From the NCBI GenBank assembly GCA_022494885.1, contig JAGVSM010003414.1:434001-498000 (forward strand): 64,000 bases of DNA, written 5' to 3'. The first letter of the stretch is position 1. Each line of letters begins with the position of its first letter. Position numbers and translations under genes: made by a program. The notes beneath the pieces are model-generated. The model made no database searches and was not told the DNA's origin. It saw only the letters and a program-made list of their open reading frames with translations. The DNA is from Micrasema longulum (taxonomy: Eukaryota; Arthropoda; Insecta; Trichoptera; Brachycentridae). Below, piece after piece: positions 43,975 through 54,837 of this stretch.

Positions 43975-44455
43975 GATGCTGCAAAAAAAAAAAAAAAAAA
44001 ATACAACCTTCGGTCAAAGAGGATCGACCTACTACTCGGTTAAAGTGTACAATCTACTTCCATTATCCATAAGGACAATAAGTAAGTTGTCAAAATATAA
44101 AATTGCTATTAAGAAATGGATAGTGGAGGTGGGTTGCGCACGGATCGATGAGTGGATCAAGCCAAATATGTTAAATGTATGCACTGTTTATGAATTATAT
44201 TAATTAGTCTACTAAAATTGGTTATGTTTTTTATGAATATTTTTGTTTTTCATTTTGTTTATTATGTTAATTATAATTAGGTTAATTGGTTTAATTACGT
44301 TTTTTTTATTGTTCTTTTTTTAAATTTTTTTTAAACTTTGTCAAACATTATTATCTTAGGCATATTTCACATTTCGTAAAATGTTTCCCTCGGCACGGGA
44401 CACCCCAGTGAGGGAACATTATTCTGTATAAAAAAAAGAATACAAACAATGTAAA
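43975..44455 (+). pseudogene. LINE C-terminus plus 3' UTR (family L1a, copy 2)
   Basis: After an A19 run the frame gives TTFGQRGSTYYSVKVYNLLP, LSIRTIS and IAIKKWIVEVG, close to the 11.0-kb copy, and stops at TAA 44201-44203. The 3' UTR keeps CTCGGCACGGGACACCCCAG, then TGAGGGAACATT and an A-rich end. Confidence 0.7.
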
Positions 44456-44459
44456 AGTA

Positions 44460-45190
44460 TGCATAAATAAATTTGCTGTTTCACGTTATTGCAATTTTCG
44501 TCTAGTTCGGTCCAGAAACTGTTGCCATCTTGTGATAATAGTTATGATATACGGGTTACTTCTATTGTTCTCTAACGAGATGACATACTCGTTCAACTTC
44601 ACAATACTCTCTTATAGTTCTACTTCTTGATTGTATGATCAAATACCTTTATCTTACGATGGACTAAGATAACTTCAAAAATTATTATTATTGTTTATTT
44701 ATTTATTATTTATTTATTTATTCATTCAAAATTACAAAATTAAATATTTATGAACTTATTAAGGCTTTTTAGGCTATGCCCGTCAAGCCACAATGAATAA
44801 AAATAAAAATACATAGTAAAATTAATTAGATCAAATTATAATGACATAGAATCACAATCTAGAAAAAAAGGTAAATGTAATTAATAATCAAATTCCAAAG
44901 AATACAATGCAAAAAAGATAATCAGAAATAATTTTTAAAATAAAAAATAAAACCCTATCTCTTCTTAACCCTAGCTCGTCGATGGCATTTTGCTCCTTAT
45001 ATTTTTTTATTGTATAATATGCGATTTTGTATCTGAATTAAATAAATACTTCATTAGTGAGGTAGCGTTTGTTATTGTAGGTTTAAATGTAGAATTCTTA
45101 CATATTGTTTTTGCACAACTTTGGCATTTAAATAAAAATGAAGTAAAGTGATGTTTTTTTATTATTTATTTTTTAAAACTTTCAATTTTA
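44460..45190. other. AT-rich stretch with a possible minus-strand LINE tail
   Basis: TTTATTTATTATTTATTTAT at 44695-44722 followed by TTAAGGCTTTTTAGGCTATG reads, on the minus strand, as a GGC-hairpin and (TAAA)n LINE terminus. The rest is unassigned. Confidence 0.4.
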
Positions 45191-45194
45191 TTAA

Positions 45195-45335
45195 AAAGTG
45201 TTAAGTGTTAGTAAAGTATATTAATTCAATCCTAATTTGTTGCAACAGGGAAGGAAAAACATTTGAGAAGGGAATATAGAAGTCTTGACATTAACAGGGG
45301 TTATGACTTGTCATTGGCTGGTTTAACTGGCCTCT
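45195..45335 (+). repeat. Repeat A fragment
   Basis: GCAACAGGGAAGGAAAAACA, AGAAGTCTTGACATTAACAG and TTATGACTTGTCATTGGCTG then TTAACTGGCC mark a diverged entry half. Confidence 0.65.
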
Positions 45336-45529
45336 TTTTACCAAAACGAATGGCTTAAATCCCTGTATCATGCAACAAGTAATGTTTCTCTAATCCCACA
45401 TTTTAACTCATTTTATGTATGTATTAATTATCTAATTATTCATGGACACCATTTTTTTCCGTGACAGATAAGTCAACATAAGTAGAGAACCCCTTTGAGA
45501 AGAGAATATAAAAATCTGGGCTGGCGAGG

Positions 45530-45960
45530 GTAGGATGAAATCAGAGTGAACGCGATCGAAATTTTATCTCTTAGACGAATGTGTAGGAAATCAAAGTACG
45601 ACAGGGTTACGAATGATGAAATCAGGCGAGAGTGCAAATCTGAGACAGGTATAATTTATAAGATTAAGAAAGGGTCACTCACATGGTTTGAACCTGTAAA
45701 ACAAATGAATGACGAAAGAATGGTAAACAGATATATATGGCGAGAATGAATGGTAGTGTAGGGCAAAGACGACAAGGAAGACGTGGCATGATCAGATATA
45801 CCAAATACTCAAATCTGGTCATGTCAAAAGGAAATAAAACCGACGAACATGTACGACAAGATGTGTGTGGAAAAGATTAGGAATGTATGTCAGGAAAGAC
45901 GTGTGTGGCTATCAATTCCCTCTGGCTACCCCTACGGGAAAATGGCACGATAGTAGTTGT
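45530..45960 (+). pseudogene. RTE-like LINE, C-terminal part
   Basis: A frame gives EILSLRRMCRKSKYDRVTND, EIRRECKSETGIIYKIKKGS and LTWFEPVKQMNDERMVNRYI, corresponding to the minus-strand copy at 15.5-15.7 kb. The end, CCCCTACGGGAAAATGGCAC, is the family's 3' end. Frame breaks after 45749 show that it is dead. Confidence 0.75.
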
Positions 45961-46082
45961 ATGCATTTACATGACTTAAGACCGTGTCTTTGACTCGTGT
46001 TTTAAGTTATCAATTTATACAGTATGTTCCATTATCATTTGGCTTTATTTTGTCATTGACATCTTTTTAAATCTTCAAACAA

Positions 46083-46400
46083 ACAAACCATCACGCTATT
46101 TTCTCGTAAGGGTTGGCAAGGAGGATAAAACGCCATACCACTCTGTCTTTCCATACAGACTTCGCTTCGTCTACATCATATATCTTTTCATGCACGTTCA
46201 CCGATTAATCTGGCTTTCGACATGTCCATCGTCAAGTATTTGTTGGATTTGGTCGTGTCTTTGTCTTTCTCGTTTTCTGCATCCATCAACATTCGCACCG
46301 TAAATTTGTTTACCAGTTTTTTCGCTGTCCATTCGGTCTACGGCCAAACCAACGCGGAACTCTTTTCCCGATTTTGTCTCTTCTTCAGTCTTGTTTTATT
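46083..46400 (-). pseudogene. RTE-like LINE 3' end
   Basis: CAAACCATCACGCTATTTTC, TCGTAAGGGTTGGCAAGGAG, ACTTCGCTTCGTCTACATCA, TTGTTGGATTTGGTCGTG and GCATCCATCAACATTCGCAC correspond in order to 15300-15600. Confidence 0.75.
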
Positions 46401-46439
46401 GAAACTAAGTATCTGTAAACTGTAGTATTATACTAGACA

Positions 46440-47145
46440 TCTTGACCTTTACGTGACTATAAAAACTCAGTTGGATCGTCCAAAATGTGATTATTTGTAA
46501 TTTGTTTCTTAATGTGTTGTTAAATATTTCATCTGGGTCTGTTTTAAAAGTCCCGTCCACTCTCTTTATCACCCGAACCTTTTAGGTGCTCATTCAATGT
46601 TCGATTATTTTTCAGTTAAGCTGTGGAATTCGTTTTTATGGAATTCTTGATCCGTGAACTAGAACACAAAAGTGAGGTATTCAAGTAAAATTATATTGTT
46701 AAAAAAATCTTACTTGTGCAAACACTTATTTTAAAGAAGTCAGCATCAGTGCATATTTTGGATTTTTTATTATCAAGACCACATTTTAAATTTTGAGTTT
46801 TTCTCATTAAGTACAGATCTGATATTATACTGGAGCATTGTTTACATTGTGATAATTTATTTATTCATTCTTTAATCTACACAACTTAATTTAATAAAAT
46901 ACAATATTCTATGCATTTAGATTTAAAAAGAAAAAAACAGTATTTTGTGCAATATGTGTGTATAGGTGCACGTGTTTATACTATTTCAATGCACTGCTTT
47001 TGTCGTAGTAGGATCTTTTCACGTTTTTTAAATATTTTTTTTACTTTTATTGACAGCTATTTTCAAGAGAAGTATAGAAGTTTGGATTTTGATTCTTGCC
47101 TTACTTTGTGAAAACTTGTAACTCTAGTTGTTTTTTTAGAATAAA
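46440..47145. other. AT-rich intergenic sequence
   Basis: Nothing recognised with confidence. Confidence 0.5.
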
Positions 47146-47149
47146 AGGA

Positions 47150-47325
47150 AATATTTGCGTTCTTATTATTTACCCAAATATTTCAATTTTGGGGGCATTT
47201 TCAAAGTTGTAAATAACTCACTATTAGAAAATAGAAATCAAGTTGGGGTAGTGTGGGGTTCGAACCTCGGACCTCTGATCCGTGAGTCCGCAACACTAGC
47301 CACGGGACCACAACCCGGTAACGTT
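47150..47325 (-). mobile_element. SINE2, full-length copy
   Basis: On the minus strand: head GGGTTGTGGTCCCGTGGCTA, then GTTGCGGACTCACGG and B box CCGAGGTTCGAACCCCAC. The body continues CAACTTGATTTCTATTTTC and GAGTTATTTACAACTTTG, and ends with AAATATTTGGGTAAATAATA and CGCAAATATTTCC. Confidence 0.8.
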
Positions 47326-47329
47326 TATT

Positions 47330-48060
47330 ATTACTTTGTATGTGTATTTTAATTTTGTACGACTGTGTTGGTTTCGATAAATAAATTATTACATTCCAAC
47401 TACCCGACAAAATCGGATCAATTTTCAGACCCATTTTACAGCCAACCACATATATTTATGGGTCTTTAGTCTTTAGATAGTAACAGACCAAATATTTTAA
47501 GTATCGAATGAACTGCCTCAATGCACATAACCCTAAAATGAATAATACAGTTAAACTTAAAAGCCTCAACCGAATAGATTGGTGGGTACAAGGATACCTG
47601 TATGGGTAGATACCGTATCCAGTAAAGGCTGAATGTTGGGAGTTATCGGCCAACAAATGGGCAGAGGAATTGTGTTAATGGCCGCACACGTGATGCGTCA
47701 TGCGTCATGCCTCATGACCCTCTGACCAAGGGAAGTCGTGACTTCTGTAACCTGATCAATGTTATTACAGGAACTACAGTCTCAATATCATCGTCATTCG
47801 TTCGTTATTCGAACGTTTTCGTCTACTTGTACATAACGAATTTCGGAAATCGTGTACCTCACGCCAATAAAACTCAATCTCTGTCGGTAATGCTAACCTG
47901 ATCTGGATATTAAGACGAAAGGCATATAGCACCAAACATTCAAAACGCTTCCACCTTCGATTGATATTTTTAATGCAAAATTCTCGATAAAATATATTTT
48001 ATATGAGATAAATCTTATATTGTCATCTAAATTATATAATGTAAATACTGAATCTTCGCA
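47330..48060. other. Unique-looking intergenic sequence
   Basis: 47450-47930 has balanced composition without motif or repeat landmarks. A small direct repeat GATGCGTCAT/CATGCGTCAT lies near 47693-47708. Confidence 0.45.
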
Positions 48061-48064
48061 ATGC

Positions 48065-48590
48065 CATCTTTCAAATATATATGATCAGGAAACCAAAATG
48101 ACATAAACAGACTATAACCACAGGAAAATGAATTATTGCAGCTAGTTTATGATCTCGCTTATCTAACACCAACTAAAGAACTCTTTAAAAAAAACTAAAC
48201 AATTAAATATTAATGAACTTTTGCAACCACTAATAAGTTAACCACTAATATCACAAAGTTACTAATATCATTGTAGACAAAGAACTAAAACTTGTTAAAA
48301 ATTGTAATAAACATAGACATAATGCAAGAGTAGGTATTATAACAATATCACATATCACAATTCAAAACCAGACAAGGACAACCGAGACTTATAAATCAGG
48401 GACTGAAATTATACAGTAATCAACCAGACAAAACTAAACAAAAGACTCCGACAAACTTTAAACTAACTTTCAACTTTTCTTTTAACTTTTCTTACTATCA
48501 ATAACAATGTGAATAAAAAACATTTATTATTTTTGTAAAGTGAATGTAATAATCCGTAAGGGTTAATAAATAAATTTTAAATTAAAAAAA
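48065..48590 (+). pseudogene. LINE ORF2 C-terminal remnant and 3' end
   Basis: GATCAGGAAACCAAAATGAC, ATAAACAGACTATA and GCTAGTTTATGATCTCGCTT match 28992-29070. The following TATCATTGTAGACAAAG and GACAAGGACAACCGAGAC match 30845-30970. Together these show the intact order of the copy that is split at 29.1-30.8 kb. It ends CGTAAGGGTTAATAAATAAA. Confidence 0.7.
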
Positions 48591-48689
48591 ATAAATATAT
48601 ACGATAGGTTCACAAATATCGACATCCGTGCAATATACAATGCTCGGACAATCATTATTGACTCTAATAAAGAAGAGGTATCAAGAATA

Positions 48690-48965
48690 AAGTGCTGTTT
48701 TGGTTTGGTTAGAACGAATGGGCAAGAAAAGAACGAATAAAAAGATTTACGATGCGAACGTTGATGGATGCAGAGATTGAAAGAACCATGGCATGACCAA
48801 ATCCAACAAATACTTGAAGATTTATATTTCAAATGTCGGGATAATCGTAGAGGAAGCGAGGTCCGCATACAAATAAATAAGACAGAGCGATGTGACGTTC
48901 TATACTATTTTCCTACCCCTGCGAAGAAACGGCGTGATAATTTGTTTGTTCGTTCGATTCATAAC
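48690..48965 (+). pseudogene. RTE-like LINE 3' end
   Basis: GATGCGAACGTTGATGGATG, CATGGCATGACCAAATCCAA, CAAATACTTGAAGATTTATA and GAAACGGCGTGATAATTTGT are the reverse complement of 15300-15540. Opposite orientation to the 46.1-kb copy. Confidence 0.75.
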
Positions 48966-48969
48966 TTGA

Positions 48970-49570
48970 GATATCCGAAACACGTCTTCAAGCCAAGAAG
49001 GGCATATTCAAACTAGAGAATGAATCTATCTCTCATTTCGAAAATTTTCACTTAAGTCTCTGTGAATTCAAATTATCTCTAGATCAAAATATTCTACGAT
49101 ATCATTATTTGTAAAAGGCACTTGTGTGTGCCGTGTTATAATAACTTGTATTTAATACACGTGTGTGTGTTACTTTCCCGTAGCCATAAATATTATATAC
49201 TCGTCTTATTTTTTTCTTGTAATACTATATATTCGCCTTTTTAAGGTGGTTTTTTTTAAATGTAACTTAATCCTTTATAATTTGTTACGACTTTAATGAT
49301 ATGCACAATAAAGTTATTTTATATATTTTCATTTTTTTAATATAATATTTAGATGCACGGTTTACTACTGTTATAAATTAAATTTTAAAGACTCTTGTAC
49401 CGTATAAAAAAATATATTAGTCAAAACGCTCATCCTTTTTTAGGTTATATATTTGCATATTTTGGGACTTGTTCAGATGAGATTTAGCGTAAATTATAAA
49501 CAGTTATTATTTCAATTGCATCATAATTATCATACTTTTTTTATGAACGTAGCTAAAAGTGCATTGGATA
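48970..49570. other. AT-rich sequence with a possible LINE tail
   Basis: GTAAAAGGCACTTGTGTGTG, CCGTGTTATAATAACTTG at 49110-49150 echoes the AAAGGCAC...GTGCCG hairpin of the LINE termini. No coding. Confidence 0.35.
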
Positions 49571-49575
49571 TTATA

Positions 49576-49868
49576 CAGTAAATCTCAAATTAATCCGGAT
49601 AGTTGGATTAACCATGAAATTAATGCAATATTTTAAAGAAAACGCAAAATTTACTCGAAGGTAAATTTTTTTACTGCTTTTGAAATAATACAGCTAATTG
49701 GAATCACATTAAAACTCACTTAAACATGTCTACTAAAAATGGCTGGCGCGCCGGCCGCCAGCGCCTTTTTTATTCGTTATTATAACATCTCCTTTATTTT
49801 CTGTTTCCTGATAGCTATTCGGATATTTAGCAATTCGGATGACGGGAGTTCGGATAATCGTAACGTAA
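49576..49868. mobile_element. pogo/Tigger-like MITE, copy 2
   Basis: CAGTAAATCTCAAATTAATC and a right part with GATGACGGGAGTTCGGATAA follow copy 1 (18811-19146) with shared internal GCAAAATTTACT, TTTTGAAATAA and AACATGTCTA. TA precedes the left end. The right terminus is mutated. A GC-rich block at 49741-49766 is absent from copy 1. Confidence 0.7.
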
Positions 49869-50029
49869 AACGATCATTTGTCATATACACGAATGAAATG
49901 CAATCACTCGCTTTATTATTCACATCGATTCTCATACACGTTCATTTAATACCTTATTTACCCAACATTTTGATGACATAGATATGTAGGTAAGTACTTG
50001 TCTATAATAATTATGCCATGCTTAAAATA

Positions 50030-50702
50030 TTTTTACATTACACTACACCACATAAATTCTTCACCATTAGAAAAAGTTACAGAGATGACAGACTTAGGTA
50101 TTCTTTTTGACGAAAAACTGAGTTTTATTAAACATATACAAAACATTACAAATAAGTGCATGAGAACCTTGGGATTTTTGCTGCGAACGATACGGGATTT
50201 TGAGTCTATAAACATAATGAAAACATTGTATATTGCCCTAGTGCGAAGTCAACTCGAGTATAACTCAGTTATATGGTCACCGCATTACATGGTTCATGTT
50301 AAGGACATCGAAAGAGTTCAGCATAAATTTTTGCGTTTTATCAATTTTAAATTAAGTATACCGATTGAATACATAAATTACTCATACTTAAATGATTATT
50401 TAAACATCGAAACATTAGAAAACAGACGAAAATTAAATGACTTGCTTTTTTTGTTTAAAATAATAATTTCGATGTTCGATTGTTGTGAACTTATCAATTT
50501 GATTAATGTGCGAGTGCCTGGTCGAGTTACCCGATGTAATACTTTGTTCTGCGGTCCATCATCGACCAATTACAGCGCGAAATCACCAGTAATGTGGATG
50601 CATGTACTTGCGAACCAATATGCTAACAACATCGATGTCTTTAGCGTGAGTCTTGTTAATTTTAAATATCAATGTATATGTTCCTTATCAAATAGAACTT
50701 AA
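50030..50702 (+). pseudogene. Jockey-like LINE, RT C-terminal part
   Basis: One open frame of over 210 codons lacks the RT core but has TDLGILFDEKLSFIKHIQNI, MRTLGFLLRTIRDF, MKTLYIALVRSQLEYNSVIW, SPHYMVHVKDIERVQHKFLR, VRVPGRVTRCNTLF and STNYSAKSPVMWM. These parallel the end of the intact LINE (35930-36500) block by block. It is 5'-truncated and otherwise free of stops, so the insertion may be fairly recent. Ends at TAA 50700-50702. Confidence 0.8.
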
Positions 50703-51190
50703 TATTCTGTTCATATTGTATTTCATAACATTATGTACCTAGCTGCTTTAAACCTTTAATTGTATTTCTTTAGCTTATTAAAAAAAAGAATTTAAAAAAA
50801 TAGAAGTATATATATATATTGCTTTAATTTTTTTTAAAACCAGCTTAACTTTTAAACACAGTTCTATATTTTATTACTTTATATTTTATTTTTTTTAAAT
50901 TTATGTTGTTAATACACTCATCTTTTTATTTTTATACCAACTATACTTCTTAACACTGTTCCTATATTTTATTTCTTTATATTGTGTTTTTTTTTTTTTT
51001 TTAAATCTATGTTGTTTATATACTCATCTTCTTTTTTTTTATACCAACTTTACTTCTTAACACTGTTCTATCTTTTGTTGCTTTATATTGTATTTTTTAA
51101 ATTTAATGTTGTTTATATACTTATATTTTGTAAAACTTTCATGTATGTAAAAGCCTTATGGGCGTGAAAAAATAATAAAATAAAATAAAA
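50703..51190 (+). mobile_element. LINE 3' UTR with internal triplication
   Basis: Three diverged units of about 105 bp (from about 50826, 50931 and 51040) share CTTCTTAACACTGTTC, TTTATATTGT and TATGTTGTTTATATACTCAT. The end is TGTAAAAGCCTTATGGGCGT followed by (AAATAAAATA)n, the LINE terminus. Confidence 0.75.
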
Positions 51191-51194
51191 TAAA

Positions 51195-51665
51195 AAAATA
51201 TTATTTTTAAAAACGTTCTTTTGGTTAGCGAATGAATCAAAATTTAAATCGTGCTAGATTCCTCGGTCAGTGTCACCTCATGTAAATCTTGTATGTATTG
51301 TGTCTTGGGTACCTACTAAAATACCCTCCGCCACGCGAGGATCCACAGCGCGGTGAAAAGTTCTTTGTAAACAAATCCCCAGTAATTATGTACATTTTTC
51401 ATCACATCTCAGATGGCCAGTCGAAACAAGGCGGAAGTGAGAACGGCAAAAATATGTCACAGAAGTTTCTTAAATTAAAGAAAATCTCGCCGTGTGATCT
51501 CCTCGCTTCAGTAAATTCATTTAACGATTGACAATGATGGTTATATCTTCATTGTTGAAATCTTCATTGTATTATGGCTATGTTTTTCGATTCTTTCACT
51601 TGTAACTTTGCATTTGGATTTTTCATTGAGTTATGTGGGGACAAAATAAAATATCAATATCAAAC
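51195..51665. other. Intergenic sequence
   Basis: 51230-51530 is complex with an 80-codon frame (51289-51531) I do not recognise. Confidence 0.4.
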
Positions 51666-51720
51666 CCTTATCTGCACCCAATGATTCATAGGGCGCTGCA
51701 GTGATACACAAATTGTATTT
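51666..51720 (-). mobile_element. SINE1 tail scrap
   Basis: CCTTATCTGCACCCAATGAT, TCATAGGGCGCTGCAGTGAT and ACACAAATTG are the reverse of the last 50 bp of SINE1. Confidence 0.55.
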
Positions 51721-51759
51721 TTAACACCTCGCACATCCGTTTTTATATATTTATTCCGG

Positions 51760-52215
51760 AAATTCCTTTTTTGTGGGAAACCACCTTAAGGGCGCTGTAC
51801 AATAAACATCCCATCACGGCTACAGAGCGCATAGGCGGTTGGGATTTTAATTCCCCTTTTCCAATTGAATATTTTAAATTTGGAAAATTCATAGGAGCTA
51901 GATAAAAACATGTCTTGCAGCTACTGAGCGCACGGACGATTACAATCTGGCCCATATTTAGATTTTACAAAAAAAAATACGTGTAAAAAAGTGTTTTAAT
52001 AAATAAATACATTCAAACAGGACGTTTACAGATAGAATCTAGATTACAAAATATCCTGCAGCTACAGAGCGCTTGGGCAATTAGAAATCAAGACCCCTAT
52101 TTACAGTTAATGAATATGTTAGAAATAATTTTATAATCAATTTAGTTTACGTAATGTGAATATTATCAAATATCTTGCAGCTACAAAGCGCATGGACGAA
52201 TGGAATTCTCGCAAC
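51760..52215. repeat. Four-motif spaced repeat, copy 1
   Basis: A core close to GCTACAGAGCGCATGGACG begins at 51819, 51920, 52061 and 52180. Before it stands CTTGCA and after it an AT-rich spacer with GGAATT/GGGATTTTAATTCCCC. Before the first motif is CACCTTAAGGGCGCTGTACA. The same order and nearly the same spacing are found at 60190-60620. Confidence 0.8.
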
Positions 52216-52660
52216 ATAAAAATTATTTTTAAAAAATTACAAGAAATAAAATACATCTAGCAGTAAGTAGTAAGTTTGGCAAGTCTGCATATCCGTCATA
52301 ACTTAAAAAAGCAAAATTTCCAGGAGAATCTAAAAACTAAAATAACATGTCATGTTCTAAAACATTTTTTTTTCATTGTTTTTTTTTGTTTTTTTTTTTC
52401 GCTCTTTAAAGTAATACCGATGTGTCATTTGTGTTTAGAATTGTGTACTGCTACTGCCTCACAAACATAGATTTTTTTTAAATACTACACCGTTTGAAAA
52501 TGGCCGCGTTCAAATAAAGTACTGTTTATTTATTTTACAGAAGCATACAGTCAACAATGATTAAATTACATAATAAAGATAAGGCTTAAGACAGTCCAGC
52601 GAAGTTTCTTAATGAAAATCATACATACATTATGGTATATTTTTTAATGTATCCTTGCGT
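52216..52660. other. AT-rich intergenic sequence
   Basis: Nothing recognised; several T-runs. Confidence 0.5.
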
Positions 52661-52667
52661 ATACATA

Positions 52668-53039
52668 CAGGGTGTTAATTAAACCCTGTCACATCCGAAA
52701 CCACGATGATCAGTATGAGCAAGAAGACATATTAGCACATTAAAATATTTTTTTAGAACGAATAAAATTTAAACAATTAAAATATTTAAAAAAGCAAATA
52801 GTTGCTTACTTCTGCAGGGGTGAAATGAGGAGGGGGGAGGGGGAGTCTGATACGCCGATAAATGTGCGGCCGCGCTCACTTTGCTTCTCCTCTGCAGAAG
52901 TACACAACCATTTGTTTTTAAAATATTTTATTTAAAAAAAAATATTTGATCTTAATATATTTTTCATTATGCCAATATATCTTCTTGCCCATACTGATCA
53001 TCGTGGTTTCGGATGTGACAGGGTTTTAAGAACACCCTG
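52668..53039. mobile_element. TA-flanked fold-back MITE
   Basis: CAGGGTGTTAATTAAACCCT, GTCACATCCGAAACCACGAT, GATCAGTATG at the left is repeated inverted at the right with few changes, and a second inner pair (ACTTCTGCAG...CTGCAGAAGT) extends the arms almost to the centre. The flanks are TA (52666-52667 and 53040-53041). The loop holds a G-run and GCGGCCGCG. The TA target fits Tc1/mariner-type cut-and-paste. Length 372 bp. Confidence 0.85.
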
Positions 53040-53080
53040 TATGTAAAAGGGTATGTTTGTGTGTATTTATATAAGAGTAG

Positions 53081-53420
53081 GTTTACACGAGAACAATACA
53101 ATAGATATGACAATATTGTCTTGTCCCAGTTGTAAAATGAATACACGGCAGCTTTTTTACGATCGAGTTTACCAAAAAAAAATTTATAGCAAGATGTATT
53201 GGAATAGTTAAAGAACGAAATCGTGGGAGCGATACCCACGCGTCTAGCAAGTCACTATTGTCCTACGGTCCTGTCCACGGTTCGCTTATATGAAGATAAT
53301 ACGGTCGCGTGCGGTGTTGGGTGTAATCATTGTCCTGCGGAGATAGCCTGTATCGTATCAATGTCCCGTTCTACAAATTGCTGTTTACATTTGCACAATA
53401 AGAACGTCATAATGCTATCG
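53081..53420. mobile_element. DNA transposon family M2, copy 2
   Basis: GGTTTACACGAGAACAATAC, AATAGATATGACAATATTGT, AGATGTATTGGAATAGTTAA, TACGGTCCTGTCCACG, GTAATCATTGTCCTGCGGA and GCTGTTTACATTTGCACAAT follow copy 1 (4734-5530) in order. Confidence 0.55.
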
Positions 53421-53424
53421 AGCG

Positions 53425-54140
53425 GTCAAATCCTAAAGCTAGAATTATGATACCTTAACTAAAAATCAGATTTTTTTTAATTGCGACTATTTAATCGTAG
53501 GTGCGACATAGCTTGAATTTTAAATTGCTTCAATCGTTTATATTTTTATCATATCGAATTACTCTTAAATTACCAGACGAGACTTCCACATTCCTTTCTC
53601 GAAAAATTTTTTGGACTCTCTTGTAATTACTTAAAACCTTTAACAATATATTTACATCATAATAATTTTATCAAAATTAAATGAACTAATATGTTTTTTT
53701 TCGTATTTGATTATTTTAAGGCTGTTTATTAATCAATATTCTTATTATTTATTCTGCATTGATTTATAGATCGGCCTTATCATGACAGATCAATGCTCAA
53801 TTAACCCATAATATAACCGTGTGATCATCTTCAACTCTTCAAAGATCCTCTGAATAATTTACGTGGCAATAAATTAGGTATGTTTTTTTATACTTAGGTA
53901 CTTATTTCATTTCTGCAATAAAATATACAGCAAATACTATAATTATTCATGTTATTTATACCCAACACGAATGTTGAAATTTCACATAAATAGTCAATGC
54001 ATTATTCGCTTTTGCAAAACATTGTTTGTAAATAATTTTATAAATTGCTGTTTTGTGCGTTAATGATTCACAATTAATTAAAATACCTAATAATAAAACT
54101 TTGTAATTTTGTATTTTTAAGTTTTAAATGATTTATTTTA
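53425..54140. other. Intergenic sequence, nothing recognised
   Basis: AT-rich, no frames or repeat landmarks. Confidence 0.5.
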
Positions 54141-54145
54141 TTTTT

Positions 54146-54411
54146 TCATCATCATCATCATTCCCTTTCCGCACCTAATGGTGCATAGGGCACTGCATTG
54201 GTACACCAAACGCAACTTATCTTGATCATTTTTGTTACATTAAGGTAACCTGATCAATCTTACGCTTCAGGTACCAGTCCAGGGACTATGAAATATTCTA
54301 GTGTGAAAACACCCTTTTAAATAAATATTTCCTATCAATCATGTCGGACATCGAACTCTTGACCTCTTGAATGGTAGGCAAACGCGCTGACCATTACACC
54401 ACGAGGCCGAT
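54146..54411 (-). mobile_element. SINE1, full-length copy
   Basis: TCATCATCATCATCATTCCC end, then TTTCCGCACCTAATGGTGCA, CTTACGCTTCAGGTACCAGT, CCAGGGACTATGAAATATTC. The head AAACGCGCTGACCATTACAC, CACGAGGCCGA is on the minus strand. Confidence 0.85.
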
Positions 54412-54837
54412 AAAAGTTTAATATATTACATGGAAAATCACAAAGTTGCTCAAAATAATAATTTTATTTATTTTGGTTTCAATCTCCGGGATTGGTTTGC
54501 TGTAAATGCCTGCGTAGTAATCACATAAGTCACTCAACGAAATATGATACTAATAATTTTAATTCTCTAAATTTTGTTTTTATTTTTATTATAGTAATAT
54601 AATTATTGTATGGGATACAAATTAACGCATGTCATGCTAAGGGTTGCATCTTCTCCGTTCACATTTAAAAAATCCGAAAATGAAGTCTAAAAATACCAAA
54701 GTATTACTTTCAACTTGTCTTGCATTTTATTAATATTACTTTTTTTTTTTCATAAGACACATTTAGATAATTCTGAATGAATATAAATAGTTTAAAGCTA
54801 TAAATGGAATGCATTTATATTTCAATTTAAGCGGCCG

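Noticed and set aside
14121..54411. Repeated similar units suggesting a CRISPR-like array
   Set aside because: Units are dispersed, long and tRNA-derived, in a eukaryotic context.
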